64,000 nucleotides of DNA from Candidatus Fermentithermobacillus carboniphilus. Its GTDB lineage: Bacteria > Bacillota > Sulfobacillia > Fermentithermobacillales > Fermentithermobacillaceae. Below, piece by piece: positions 17,058 to 26,087 of this stretch. A program made the translations under genes and the position numbers. Position 1 is the first letter of the stretch. Every line of letters starts with the position of its first letter. Under the pieces are notes generated by a model. It did no database searches, was not told the DNA's origin, and saw only the letters and a list, made by a program, of their open reading frames with translations. The stretch lies in the NCBI GenBank assembly GCA_018208355.1, contig CP062796.1, forward strand, positions 62,001-126,000. Direction: 5' to 3'.

Positions 17058-18461
17058 ATGGAAGACCTTACACCTCGCAAGATAGTCCAGGAGCTTGATA
17101 AATATATAGTGGGCCAGCATAAGGCCAAGCGTGCCGTAGCCGTGGCGATAAGAAATAGGCTCAGGAGACAGAAGGTTCCGGGAGACCTTCAGGAAGAGAT
17201 CGTGCCCAAGAACATCCTCATGATCGGTCCTACCGGGGTGGGCAAAACCGAGATCTGCCGGCGCCTCGCCAAGCTGGTGAACGCGCCTTTCATAAAGGTC
17301 GAGGCATCGAAATTTACGGAAGTAGGTTACGTGGGAAGGGACGTTGACTCAATCATCAGGGATCTCGTAGAAGCCGCCGTCAGGGCGGTGAGGAATGAAA
17401 AGTATGAGGCCGTGAAAGCGAAGGCGGAGAGCCTTGCGGAAGATAGACTCGTGGACGTGTTGTGTCCTATGCCGAAACGCCGTGAAACCCATCGCAATCC
17501 TTTCGAAATTCTTTTCAACCCGGTTTCCAGGGACGAACCGGAGGACGATGAGGCGGATTTTGACGAGAAAGTGAGGAGGGCCAGGGCCGAACGGCGCCTC
17601 ATCAGAGAGAAACTCGCTTCTGGTGAGATGGAAGATGAAGAAGTCGAAATAGAAGTGGAAGACACATCGAGCCCGCGCGTTGAATTCTTCGACGGTACGG
17701 CCATGCAGGAGATGGAACTGAATATGCAGGATATCCTGGGTGGCATACTTCCCCGGCGGAAAAAGAAAAGAAGGGTCAAGGTCCGGGAAGCCAGGAAAAT
17801 CCTTGCTCAGGAAGAGGCAGCCAAGCTTGTGGACCAGGACGCAATTATAGCGGAAGCAGTCTCGAGGACGGAGAGGCTTGGCATAGTGTTCCTGGATGAG
17901 CTCGACAAAATTGCCGGCAGAGAAAAGGGCATTGGCCCTGACGTGTCTCGGGAAGGGGTACAGAGGGATCTTCTTCCCATCGTGGAGGGGACTACAGTAA
18001 TAACGAAATACGGTCCCGTCAAGACCGACCATATACTTTTCATCGGAGCCGGTGCGTTCCACGTGACGAAACCTTCGGACCTTATACCGGAATTACAGGG
18101 ACGCTTCCCCATCAGGGTGGAACTGGATCCTCTGGACCGCGAGGACTTCGTGCGGATCCTCACGGAGCCCGAGAACTCTTTGACGCGGCAGTACAAAGCC
18201 CTTCTCGCCACTGACGGAGTGGACCTCGAGTTCACAAAAGATGGAATCGAAGAGATAGCCAAGATGGCCTACGAGGTCAACCAGGAGACGGAAAATATAG
18301 GTGCCAGGAGACTGCACACCGTGATGGAAAAACTCCTGGAGGACGTCCTGTTCGACGCGCCCGACGTGGCAGACAAGAAAGTAGTAGTCGATAAAGACTA
18401 CGTTCAGGCCAAACTGAAGGACCTGGTCACAAATAAGGATGTGACCAGGTATATCTTGTAA
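17058..18461 (+). CDS. hslU: HslU ATPase (ClpY)
   Basis: 467 residues. It is the AAA+ unfoldase that feeds substrates into Hsl[21 protein letters not shown] is the standard N-terminus. Walker A is GPTGVGKTE and Walker B is VFLDELDKI. The charged I-domain (about 130-240) lies between them, and sensor II is in [15 protein letters not shown] chose ATG 17058, because GGAGGAAGG ends 7 nt before it; an in-frame ATG at 17037 has no SD. Confidence 0.97.
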   Translation: MEDLTPRKIVQELDKYIVGQHKAKRAVAVAIRNRLRRQKVPGDLQEEIVPKNILMIGPTGVGKTEICRRLAKLVNAPFIKVEASKFTEVGYVGRDVDSIIRDLVEAAVRAVRNEKYEAVKAKAESLAEDRLVDVLCPMPKRRETHRNPFEILFNPVSRDEPEDDEADFDEKVRRARAERRLIREKLASGEMEDEEVEIEVEDTSSPRVEFFDGTAMQEMELNMQDILGGILPRRKKKRRVKVREARKILAQEEAAKLVDQDAIIAEAVSRTERLGIVFLDELDKIAGREKGIGPDVSREGVQRDLLPIVEGTTVITKYGPVKTDHILFIGAGAFHVTKPSDLIPELQGRFPIRVELDPLDREDFVRILTEPENSLTRQYKALLATDGVDLEFTKDGIEEIAKMAYEVNQETENIGARRLHTVMEKLLEDVLFDAPDVADKKVVVDKDYVQAKLKDLVTNKDVTRYIL

Positions 18462-18506
18462 AAACGTATGAACATCAGTTACCGGTAATAGAAAGGGAGA
18501 GAGGAA

Positions 18507-19283
18507 ATGCAGACCTTATTGGAGAAAACCCGACACATGAACCAGCTTCTGTCCAGGGCTGCTGGCGATGCTGATTTTCAGGCCAGCGCAAGAGTCCTCA
18601 GGGACTCCCTCGACTGTAACGTTTATCTGCTGGACAAGCTCGGTCACGTACTTGGGTATTCGCTCCTAGATGACTTTGATTGCAAGGTTATGAAGGAAGA
18701 AGTCCTGAGCTCCAGCGAGTTTCCGGGTTCTTACATGGAGAGACTGCTGGTGCATAAGGAGACTGCAGCCAACCTTCATCAAGAGCAGGGGATGTGCGTC
18801 TTCAAGGATGGAGTCCCTTGTTCTTATCAGGATAAGATAACGACCATAGTCCCGGTCATGGGGGGAGGAGAGCGGCTGGGAACCCTCGTCCTCGCACGGT
18901 TGGGAAAGGAATTTGAGGATGCAGACTTGATTCTCGCGGAGCACGCGGCCACAATCTGCGCCATGGAGATAATCAGGTATAATCAGCAGACCGTCGAGGA
19001 AGCGGCGCGCCAGAGAGCGGCAGTTCAGGTTGCGTTGGGCACCCTGTCGTTCTCAGAACTAAATGCTATGCGTCACATCTTTGAGGAACTTGGCGGCAAC
19101 GAGGGTTTCTTGGTGGCCTCTAAGGTCGCCGATCGTGCGGGGATAACCCGCTCGGTCATAGTAAATGCCCTCCGAAAATTCGAATCGGCGGGAGTGATTG
19201 AGTCCCGGTCGCTGGGAATGAAGGGTACGTATATACGGGTGTTGAACCCCAAACTTGTGGAGGAACTTAAGAAACTCAGGTAA
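18507..19283 (+). CDS. codY: GTP-sensing global regulator CodY
   Basis: 258 residues, typical length. CodY binds GTP and branched-chain amino acids and represses nutrient-limitation genes, often including motility. An N-terminal GAF domain (LLEKTRHMNQLL, VYLLDKLGHVLGYSL) is joined by a long helix to the winged HTH. The recognition helix lies in the stretch ASKVADRAGITRSVIVNALR, followed by KFESAGVIESRSLGMKGTY, which matches the family. The SD is AGAGAGGAAATG. It is the last gene of the xerC-codY run and has a terminator downstream. Confidence 0.97.
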   Translation: MQTLLEKTRHMNQLLSRAAGDADFQASARVLRDSLDCNVYLLDKLGHVLGYSLLDDFDCKVMKEEVLSSSEFPGSYMERLLVHKETAANLHQEQGMCVFKDGVPCSYQDKITTIVPVMGGGERLGTLVLARLGKEFEDADLILAEHAATICAMEIIRYNQQTVEEAARQRAAVQVALGTLSFSELNAMRHIFEELGGNEGFLVASKVADRAGITRSVIVNALRKFESAGVIESRSLGMKGTYIRVLNPKLVEELKKLR

Positions 19284-19311
19284 GAAGCCGGTTATTCGGG
19301 CGCAAAAGTCT

Positions 19312-19345
19312 AGGCGGGTGAACGAACCCGCCTGTATTTGTGTCT
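19312..19345 (+). terminator. Rho-independent terminator after codY
   Basis: AGGCGGGT (19312-19319) pairs with ACCCGCCT (19326-19333) around GAACGA, followed by a T-rich tail (GTATTTGTGTCTT). It separates codY from the flagellar operon leader. Confidence 0.75.
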
Positions 19346-19496
19346 TGAGAAAGCTCAACCAGCGGGAGGATCATGTCGAAAAATCCAGTAACCGTCAAAT
19401 GATCCTAGGGAAATTTTCCCGTTTTCGCTCTCTTGAAAGAAGGAATTTGTGATTTCCTGTCGAATGGAAATACTACGAGTCGACAAGGAAAATATT

Positions 19497-19604
19497 ACCG
19501 CGCACCGATAAAGGCAAAGCTATCGAAAGGTAGCGACGCAAAGCCACGGGTCTAAAGCGGGAAACGTGCGAGTTTCCCGCCATGATCGCCGGGCTGCCGA
19601 AGGG
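19497..19604 (+). ncRNA. Cyclic di-GMP-I (GEMM) riboswitch
   Basis: The leader of the flagellar operon carries the GEMM-I signature. In order: GCACCGATAAAGGCAAAGC, a P2 helix capped by a GAAA tetraloop (TATCGAAAGGTAG), the invariant core GCGACGCAAAGCCACGGGTC followed by TAA, a P3 stem (GCGGGAAAC/GTTTCCCGC), and the closing GCCGGGCTGCCGA. The core agrees closely with the Vc2 family sequence GGACGCAAAGCC. It binds the second messenger c-di-GMP by family knowledge. It is followed by a terminator and flgB, the same location as the known flagellar-operon riboswitch of Clostridioides difficile. Confidence 0.9.
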
Positions 19605-19620
19605 CGGTTTTCATTTACCT

Positions 19621-19652
19621 GCCTTCCGGCGCTGGTGCGCGGAGGGCTTTTC
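19621..19652 (+). terminator. Riboswitch expression-platform terminator
   Basis: GCCTTCCGGCGC (19621-19632) and GCGCGGAGGGC (19637-19647) form a hairpin, with a small mismatch, followed by TTTTCCTTT. The 5' arm can instead pair with GCCGAAGG (about 19596-19603), the 3' end of the riboswitch. This gives competing antiterminator and terminator folds. Ligand binding would free the terminator arm, so c-di-GMP is predicted to switch the flagellar operon off. Confidence 0.7.
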
Positions 19653-19672
19653 CTTTAGGAAGGGAGGTTATC

Positions 19673-20053
19673 ATGGCAGGAATCACCACGCTTCTGGAGC
19701 GTGCGCTGGACGGTGCCTGGGCGCGCCACCAGGTACTGGCTAACAACGTGGCCAACAGCGAAACGCCGGGGTATAAGAGGCAAGAACTCGACTTTCAGAC
19801 GTACCTGGCCAGAGCACTGCAGCCCGGTTTGCGGGTGGTCACTACGCACCCGAAACACATTGCAGGCGTGGGGAGGGAGCCGCTTTACGTGACTCAGGAT
19901 CTCTCCAGTATCACGCCTGACGGGAACAGTGTAGACATTGACAGGGAAATGGCGGAAGTTTCCACAAACGCCCTGTATTATGCCTCGGTTTCCAAGCAGC
20001 TGTCCTCGTATTTCGCGCTGCTCAGAAGAGCAATAACGGAGGGGAGGAGGTAG
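19673..20053 (+). CDS. flgB: Flagellar basal-body rod protein FlgB
   Basis: 126 residues, the usual size for this proximal rod subunit, exported through the flagellar export apparatus. The N-terminal rod motif is visible (RHQVLANNVANSETPGYKR), and the C-terminal amphipathic helix is VSTNALYYASVSKQLSSYFA. The SD is GGAAGGGAGG. First gene of the flagellar operon, directly behind the c-di-GMP riboswitch terminator. Confidence 0.95.
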   Translation: MAGITTLLERALDGAWARHQVLANNVANSETPGYKRQELDFQTYLARALQPGLRVVTTHPKHIAGVGREPLYVTQDLSSITPDGNSVDIDREMAEVSTNALYYASVSKQLSSYFALLRRAITEGRR

Positions 20054-20056
20054 AAG

Positions 20057-20497
20057 GTGAACCTCTTTTCTTCGATTGAGGCAAGCGCATCGGGCCTGAC
20101 TGCGCAGCGCCTGCGTCTAGACCTAATTGCGGCGAATCTCGCCAATGCGGAGAGTACCAGGACCGAAGGTGGTGGACCTTACAGGCGCAAGGTCGCGATC
20201 TTTGCTCCGAGAGACCAGCAGTTTTCGTTCAGGAATATCTTTACCAAGAAGCTGAATGGGTCTCCGGAGGGAGTGAGGGTGGTGGCGGTGGTAGAGGATA
20301 CCTCGCCTCCCAGGAGAGTATACATGCCCACCCATCCCGATGCGGACCAGGATGGCTACGTAAGTTTTCCCAACGTGGATGTCGTTACCGAGATGGTAGA
20401 CATGATGGCGGCGACCCGCGCTTATGAGGCTAACGTCACGGCGATCGAGGCTGCCAAAAGCATGATGCAGAAAGCTCTTGAAATGCTGAGAGTATGA
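20057..20497 (+). CDS. flgC: Flagellar basal-body rod protein FlgC
   Basis: 146 residues. A rod subunit with the conserved N-terminus (LRLDLIAANLANAESTRTEGG, preceded by the ASASGLTAQR segment), the central VYMPTHPDADQDGYVSFPNVD and C-terminal VTEMVDMMAATRAYEANVTA. It starts with GTG 3 nt after flgB. The following 153-nt gap holds a 7-bp hairpin (CAAGACC/GGTCTTG, 20501-20517) without a T-run, possibly an mRNA processing or stability element. I see nothing else in that gap. Confidence 0.95.
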   Translation: MNLFSSIEASASGLTAQRLRLDLIAANLANAESTRTEGGGPYRRKVAIFAPRDQQFSFRNIFTKKLNGSPEGVRVVAVVEDTSPPRRVYMPTHPDADQDGYVSFPNVDVVTEMVDMMAATRAYEANVTAIEAAKSMMQKALEMLRV

Positions 20498-20650
20498 AGA
20501 CAAGACCTCTGGTCTTGAAGGCAGGCTAACTAGGCAAGAACTCGGAGCATCAGGCAGAAGAAAGTCAGCGGAGTCAAATTCAGGGAAAATAGATAGAAAA
20601 ACCTGACGAGAGATTGATAACAGAGAAGCGCTTTTCGGGGGGGAATCCGG

Positions 20651-20950
20651 ATGTACATTAGACCCATTTCTACGACCGGAATCGGGGCCGATCTGGAAAA
20701 CCGCATAGGACCACTTCCTGCAGAACGGCAGACTTCCTTCAGTGACATCCTTCGCAACGTTTCAGCATCGCTTGAAAAACTTGACCAGGAAACGCTGAAA
20801 TCCCAGCTAGACCTCGTCACCGGAAATGCGAGGGACATGCATACGGCGGTCCTCTCAGTTGAAAAAGCCAGCCTTGCTCTGGATCTGGTGATTTCCGTGC
20901 GAAACAAGGCGATCGAAGCCTATCAGGAAATCATGAGAATGCCGCTGTAA
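20651..20950 (+). CDS. fliE: Flagellar hook-basal body protein FliE
   Basis: 99 residues. FliE joins the MS ring to the rod. The C-terminal half carries the family block DMHTAVLSVEKASLALDLVI followed by SVRNKAIEAYQEIMRMPL. The N-terminus (MYIRPISTTGIG) is variable in the family. The SD is GGGGGGGAA before the ATG. Confidence 0.93.
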   Translation: MYIRPISTTGIGADLENRIGPLPAERQTSFSDILRNVSASLEKLDQETLKSQLDLVTGNARDMHTAVLSVEKASLALDLVISVRNKAIEAYQEIMRMPL

Positions 20951-20978
20951 GGCCAGAGCCATGTCTCTGATGAGGTAG

Positions 20979-22529
20979 GTGAGGGTCATGGGGGGTTCCT
21001 TTTCCTCACTGGTCAAGGGTCTCTCTGAGACCTGGCATAAACTAGGTAGGGTTCCGCGCCTCGTCGTTGGGGCCGGTGCTTTGACCGCGTTCTTGGCTTT
21101 GGCGATCATGACGTTCTTGGCCTCAAGGGGACCGGCTTACGACGTACTTTGGTCCAATCTTGACCCTGCCGATGGCGGGGCTATAGTAGATGCCCTCGAG
21201 AAACGGGGTATTCCGTACCAGCTTACTGATGGGGGACGGACGATAAAAGTTCCCGCCGATCAAGTTTACAGGGTGCGCCTGTCTCTGGCTGCGGAGGGAC
21301 TCCCGTCCTCCGGTATAGTCGGTTTCGAAAGCATTACCTCCAAAGGGGTTTGGGCGACAGATTTCGAACGCAGGGTGCAGTACGTGAGGGCACTGTCCGG
21401 AGAGCTCACAAGGACCATAAAGTCTATTTCCGGGGTCGAAGACGCAAGGGTGCATATCGTCTTGCCAGAACCCTCTGTGTTCGTTTCTCAGGCAAAGCCG
21501 GCTACGGCTGCCGTTTTGGTGAAAATGAGACCGATGCAGGAACTTTCTCCGGCATCTGTCCGGGGCATAGTCAACCTGGTTTCAAGGTCAGTTGAAGGTC
21601 TTTCGCCGGAAAACGTCACGGTTATAGATGCTTCGGGGAAACTTCTTTCCCAGGACGTGGCATCGGGAACCCCTGATGAACCAGGTTCTGCGGGGAACCT
21701 TGTATTTGAACTAACCACCAAGACAGAACGAGAGCTTGAAAAGCGTCTTTTGGATTTGCTCAGTCCAGTTCTCGGTCCCGGCAACGTGGTCTGTCAGGTC
21801 AGGGCCGAGCTAAATATGGATAAAGTGAAGATCACCGATACCACGTATACCAGCGAGCCTCCCGGGATCCTGCGGAGCTCTGCAGAAACTGTTGAAACTT
21901 ACCAAGGTTCCGGAACAGTACCGGGAGGGCAGGCGGGTGGCCTGAACGTTCCCTCGTATGCCAGCCCTGGTTCAGGAGAATCCCAGTACCAGCGTACCGA
22001 GACGACAAGAAACTACGAAGTAAACCAGAAAGTAACCGAAACCATTATCACGCCGGGCACCATCAAGAAGTTGTCTGTGGCAGTGGTGGTAAACAAAGAA
22101 CTTGACGAGGGAGAAAAAGATATAATACGCGAGACGGTCTCAGCCGCGTTGGGGCTTGATCCGGCCCGCCAGGACCAGATCTCCGTGACAGGCATGCTCT
22201 TCGATACGAGCCTGGCTGAAAAAATCCAGGAAGCGATGAAACCAGCTCCCCAGACGTTCCCGAGGATTTATGTCTACGCCATAGCTGCGGCGGGTGCCCT
22301 GCTCCTGGGGACCCTGTTGTTCATCCTTTTGAGAAGGCGAAGGAAAGTGGAAGAGCCGGTTCGGGAGGAACCGGTTCCCGCTGCCGCTTCTGCGGAAGAG
22401 GCGCCTGCCATTTCCCCTGAGCTCCTTGCGCGCCAGAAAAACAGGGAAAACGTGGAGAGGCTTGCCCGTACCAATCCCAAAGTTGTGGCCACGCTCATAA
22501 AGTCGTGGCTTCTGGAGGATGAACGGTGA
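20979..22529 (+). CDS. fliF: Flagellar MS-ring protein FliF
   Basis: 516 residues. FliF forms the membrane-embedded ring on which the flagellum is built. TM1 is at about 25-48 (LVVGAGALTAFLALAIMTFL). The YscJ-like ring domain follows (WSNLDPADGGAIVDALEKRG). A variable Gly/Ser/Thr-rich region lies at about 310-340. TM2 is IYVYAIAAAGALLLGTLLFI, and a cytoplasmic FliG-binding tail ends the protein (NPKVVATLIKSWL). The start may be ATG 20988 rather than GTG 20979. The stop overlaps the fliG start. Confidence 0.96.
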   Translation: MRVMGGSFSSLVKGLSETWHKLGRVPRLVVGAGALTAFLALAIMTFLASRGPAYDVLWSNLDPADGGAIVDALEKRGIPYQLTDGGRTIKVPADQVYRVRLSLAAEGLPSSGIVGFESITSKGVWATDFERRVQYVRALSGELTRTIKSISGVEDARVHIVLPEPSVFVSQAKPATAAVLVKMRPMQELSPASVRGIVNLVSRSVEGLSPENVTVIDASGKLLSQDVASGTPDEPGSAGNLVFELTTKTERELEKRLLDLLSPVLGPGNVVCQVRAELNMDKVKITDTTYTSEPPGILRSSAETVETYQGSGTVPGGQAGGLNVPSYASPGSGESQYQRTETTRNYEVNQKVTETIITPGTIKKLSVAVVVNKELDEGEKDIIRETVSAALGLDPARQDQISVTGMLFDTSLAEKIQEAMKPAPQTFPRIYVYAIAAAGALLLGTLLFILLRRRRKVEEPVREEPVPAAASAEEAPAISPELLARQKNRENVERLARTNPKVVATLIKSWLLEDER

Positions 22530-23545
22530 TGTCCGCGCACAGGGGAACACTTAGCGGCCGTGAAAAAGCCGCCATATTACTGATATCTCTCGGGCCCGAC
22601 CTCTCGGCCCAGGTAATGAAGTATCTCCGGGAAGAGGACATTGACGCTCTGACTCTGGAGATAGCTTCAACCCGAAGAGTGGACCAGGAGGTACGGGATA
22701 AGGTATTCGAAGAGTTCAATGAAATGTGCCTTGCCCAGGAATACATCGAGGAAGGCGGCATCGAATACGCCAAGGTTGTGCTGGAAAAGGCACTCGGGAG
22801 GGAAAAGGCTCAGGATGTCCTGGCAAGGCTAACCTCGTCTCTTCAGGTGCGGCCGTTTGACTCTGTGCGAAAAGCCGATGGCGCCCAAATACTCAACTTC
22901 CTGGAAAGCGAGTCGCCTCAGACCATAGCGCTCGTCCTCAGCTATCTTGCTCCTGCACAATCTGCGGCCATACTGGCATCCCTTGAACCCGATCTGCAGG
23001 TTGAGGTAGCCAAGCGAATAGCTTCAATGGAGAGGACCAGCCCGGACGTGGTCAAGGAAATCGAGAGGATACTGGAACGAAAGATAGTGTCTATGATAGG
23101 TCAGGATTACACCCAGGCGGGAGGCATCGGGACGATCGTCGAGATTTTGAACAACGTGGATAGGCAGACAGAAAAAACGATCCTTAGCGCACTCGATATG
23201 GAAGCCCCGGAGCTTGCGGAAGAAATCAAGCGACGGATGTTCCTGTTCGAGGACATCATTTACCTGGACGATCGGTCAGTACAGCGGTTTTTGCGCGATG
23301 TCGACCTTTCTCGGGATCTGCCTCTGGCTCTCAAGACCGCGTCGGAAGAAGTCAAACAGAAGATCTTCAGGAACATGTCGTCTCGCGCTGCGGACATGCT
23401 CAAAGAAAGCATAGATTATCTCGGTCCCGTGAGGATGCGGGATGTGGAAGAAGCCCAGCAGCGGATCGTCGCAGTCATCAGGCGGCTTGAAGACCAGGGC
23501 GAGATCGTCATCGGGCGGGGAGGAGGCGACGAGATCGTTGTCTAG
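22529..23545 (+). CDS. fliG: Flagellar motor switch protein FliG
   Basis: 338 residues. It is the rotor protein that couples to MotA. The N-terminal FliF-binding domain (REKAAILLISLGPDLSAQVM) and the middle domain (IALVLSYLAPAQSAAILASL) are visible. The C-terminal torque helix region (FLFEDIIYLDDRSVQRFLRD) carries the charged residues. ATG 22529 is chosen, with GTG 22526 just before it as the alternative. It shares the fliF stop. Confidence 0.97.
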   Translation: MSAHRGTLSGREKAAILLISLGPDLSAQVMKYLREEDIDALTLEIASTRRVDQEVRDKVFEEFNEMCLAQEYIEEGGIEYAKVVLEKALGREKAQDVLARLTSSLQVRPFDSVRKADGAQILNFLESESPQTIALVLSYLAPAQSAAILASLEPDLQVEVAKRIASMERTSPDVVKEIERILERKIVSMIGQDYTQAGGIGTIVEILNNVDRQTEKTILSALDMEAPELAEEIKRRMFLFEDIIYLDDRSVQRFLRDVDLSRDLPLALKTASEEVKQKIFRNMSSRAADMLKESIDYLGPVRMRDVEEAQQRIVAVIRRLEDQGEIVIGRGGGDEIVV

Positions 23546-24254
23546 GTTGTTCAGGGTGCAGGAGAGACCCTTGAGGCCGGTGTGGATCCCCACCTCGAGT
23601 CAAAAGAAACGCGAGGCCAGCGGGCCTGCCGAGGATCCGATAGATTTGATCCAGGAAGCCCGCAGAGAAGCGGAGTCCATCATGGAGCGGGCACGAGCGG
23701 AGGCGTCGCAAATCATAGAGGAGGCCCGGAGAAAAGCCGCGATTTGCCGTGATGAGGCGAGAGCACAGGGCTTTGAGGAAGGTCGCAAGGCCGGGTTTGA
23801 GGCGGGCCTTAAGGAGGCCGAAGGGATCCTTGAAGAATGTCGCCGGGTACTGGAATCGGCCAGGGAATCCTTTTCCAAAATGCTGGCGGAAGAAGAGCCG
23901 AAACTCCTGGCCCTGGTCCTTGAGATTTCAAAGAAGATCGTGGGCGACTCCATAGCCCATGATCCTGAAGTCATCCTCAAATTGCTAAGACAGGGCATGG
24001 AGGCCCTGAGGGATGAGAGAGAGTTTACGGTGCTCGTCAACCCGGAGATGGTTGCGCTCCTGAACGGGGCCAAAGACAGCCTGGCAAGGCAGTATAATGC
24101 CCGGTCCATCGAGATCCTGGGGGACGATTCGGTGAAGAGCGGAGTAGTGGTAAAGACACCCCACGGCCTCGTTGACGTGACGCTCGAGACCCAGATCGCC
24201 AACATAGCGGAAGCGCTGGCCGAGGCCAGGAGAAAGATGGGGGAACCCCGATAG
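23538..24254 (+). CDS. fliH: Flagellar assembly protein FliH
   Basis: 238 residues from TTG 23538. FliH is the stator of the export ATPase and holds FliI at the C ring. A long Glu/Ala/Arg-rich helical region (EARREAESIMERARAEASQI) contains the GxxxG-like run FEEGRKAGFEAGLKEAEG. The C-terminal FliH domain follows (LALVLEISKKIVGDSI, VKSGVVVKTPHGLVDVTLE). I chose TTG 23538 because GGGGAGGAGG lies about 10 nt upstream and LSRLFRVQE resembles known FliH starts. The open frame extends further into fliG. It overlaps fliG by 8 nt. Confidence 0.9.
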   Translation: MSRLFRVQERPLRPVWIPTSSQKKREASGPAEDPIDLIQEARREAESIMERARAEASQIIEEARRKAAICRDEARAQGFEEGRKAGFEAGLKEAEGILEECRRVLESARESFSKMLAEEEPKLLALVLEISKKIVGDSIAHDPEVILKLLRQGMEALRDEREFTVLVNPEMVALLNGAKDSLARQYNARSIEILGDDSVKSGVVVKTPHGLVDVTLETQIANIAEALAEARRKMGEPR

Positions 24255-24256
24255 GC

Positions 24257-25588
24257 ATGACGGACCTGGAGTTTGAGACATACATATCATCGGTCAGGAG
24301 CGCTCGGACTTTCACCTACCGGGGAGTAGTCCTAGACATCATAGGACTTCTCATTGAGGCGTCCGGTCCCAAGGCCCGCATGGGGGAGATCTGTAAGCTG
24401 ATCCCGGCTTCGGGCGTCCCCGTCCTCGGTGAAGTTGTAGGCTTCCGTAACGGTAGAGTGCTACTCATGCCATTTGGGGACCTTGACGGGATCGCGCCTG
24501 GCTCCCTGGTGGAGGCCACCGGTAGGGACTTGAGAGTTGCGGTCGGCGAGGGTATGTTAGGGCGAGTAACCGATGCCCTCGGATTCCCCATCGACGGACT
24601 GCCGTCCTGGACAGTCGATGCCTACTACCCTGCTATCGAGAAACCTCCGCCTCCCCTGGAAAGAGGGCGCATAGAGAAGCCGATTGCCACCGGGGTCAGG
24701 GCCATCGATGGGATGCTCACTCTCGGTGAGGGTCAGAGAATAGGCATATTTTCCGGTTCCGGCGTGGGGAAGTCCACCCTGATGGGCATGATCGCCCGGA
24801 ATACATCCGGAGACGTCAACGTGATAGCCCTGATAGGAGAGAGGGGCAGAGAGGTTAAGGAATTCATCGAGAAGGATCTCGGACCGGAAGGGCTCAAGCG
24901 TTCGGTGGTAGTGGTGGCGACTTCAGACGAACCTGCGCTCCTGCGGATTAAGGCTGCCTGGGTGGCCACGGCGGTTGCCGAGTACTTCAGGGACAAGGGA
25001 CTCTCAGTGCTCCTCATGATGGACTCGGTCACCAGGTGGTGCATGGCCCTTCGCGAGGTGGGCCTCGCCGTAGGAGAACCCCCGACCACCCGCGGGTACA
25101 CCCCATCGGTTTTCGCGAACCTCCCCAAACTTCTGGAACGGGCGGGAAAGGCTTCAAAAGGCAGCATAACGGGGATTTACACGGTCCTGGTCGAGGGAGA
25201 CGACATGGATGAACCCATCGCTGATGCGGCCAGAGGTATCCTCGACGGCCACATAGTGCTTTCGAGGGACCTCGCCCAGATGGGGCACTACCCCGCGGTG
25301 GACGTCCTGGCTTCGATCTCGAGGCTGATGACTCAGGTGGCTTCAAAGGAACACCTGGAACTGGCGCAAAAGGTGAGGACTATCCTTTCCACGTACAGAA
25401 AAGCCGAGGATTTGATAAATATCGGCGCCTACGTGCGGGGCTCCAACGACAAAATTGATCAGGCACTCCGGTACATCGACAGGGTCAATGGCTTCTTGAG
25501 GCAAGGGGTCCTGGAGAAAGTGTCTTTCGACCAGATGCTCTCGCAGCTTGAGGCGGTTTTTGATGAAAACGAAAGCGCAAACAAGTGA
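24257..25588 (+). CDS. fliI: Flagellar export ATPase FliI
   Basis: 443 residues. It is the F1-beta-like ATPase that energises flagellar type III export. Walker A is FSGSGVGKSTLMG. Walker B lies in VLLMMDSVTRW, and the family signature ADAARGILDGHIVLSRDLA is complete. LIGERGREVKEFIEKDLG is the switch region. It starts 2 nt after fliH, and a partner coiled-coil protein (fliJ) follows. Confidence 0.97.
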   Translation: MTDLEFETYISSVRSARTFTYRGVVLDIIGLLIEASGPKARMGEICKLIPASGVPVLGEVVGFRNGRVLLMPFGDLDGIAPGSLVEATGRDLRVAVGEGMLGRVTDALGFPIDGLPSWTVDAYYPAIEKPPPPLERGRIEKPIATGVRAIDGMLTLGEGQRIGIFSGSGVGKSTLMGMIARNTSGDVNVIALIGERGREVKEFIEKDLGPEGLKRSVVVVATSDEPALLRIKAAWVATAVAEYFRDKGLSVLLMMDSVTRWCMALREVGLAVGEPPTTRGYTPSVFANLPKLLERAGKASKGSITGIYTVLVEGDDMDEPIADAARGILDGHIVLSRDLAQMGHYPAVDVLASISRLMTQVASKEHLELAQKVRTILSTYRKAEDLINIGAYVRGSNDKIDQALRYIDRVNGFLRQGVLEKVSFDQMLSQLEAVFDENESANK

Positions 25589-25622
25589 TTTGATTCTAGG
25601 CTTTTGTCGATAAAATTGGGGG

Positions 25623-26081
25623 ATGGCCGTGAAAAGGTTCTCCTTTCCTCTGGAAAAAGTCCTTGAAGTGAGGGAGATAAAAAGGCTTCTGGCGGAAGAA
25701 AAACTTGGACTGGCCCTTCGCGAGAAAAGCCGTGCTGAAGCGAGCCTTTCCTCGGCCTTGAAAGTGCGGGCGAAAACCATGGATGACTGGAGGCGGGCTC
25801 TTACGGGACGCCTCGACCCCGTTCTGGTGCGGGACATTTTCAGGTATGGGGAGGTGGTCGAGGAAGAAGTAAGGCAGAGACGGGAGCAGTTGAAGCAGAG
25901 GGATTCAGAAGTTCAAGTCGCGAGAAAGGAGGTTCTGGAACGCACTCAGGAAGAGAAAGCTCTCCGAAGGTACAGGCAGAAGAAGCTTTCGGAGTACAGA
26001 GCCTGGTACTGGTGGGAGCAGGGGAAGATCCTAGATGAAATCGGAACTGACCGGTTCACTCGGCGCGAAAGGAGGTGGTGA
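25623..26081 (+). CDS. fliJ: Flagellar export chaperone FliJ
   Basis: 152 residues, almost wholly predicted coiled coil (FPLEKVLEVREIKRLLAEEK at the start, then charged heptads). FliJ sits in the FliI ring and activates the export gate. The family is weakly conserved; the call rests on the N-terminal motif, size, helical character and its position between fliI and fliK. Confidence 0.85.
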   Translation: MAVKRFSFPLEKVLEVREIKRLLAEEKLGLALREKSRAEASLSSALKVRAKTMDDWRRALTGRLDPVLVRDIFRYGEVVEEEVRQRREQLKQRDSEVQVARKEVLERTQEEKALRRYRQKKLSEYRAWYWWEQGKILDEIGTDRFTRRERRW

Positions 26082-26087
26082 GAAAAG

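Noticed and set aside
17349..18062. 237-codon reverse frame inside hslU
   Set aside because: A shadow of the well-supported hslU gene; no SD and no domain.
19504..19511. SigD-type -10 (CCGATAAA) in the flagellar leader
   Set aside because: It lies inside the riboswitch core and has no TAAA -35 at the right distance.
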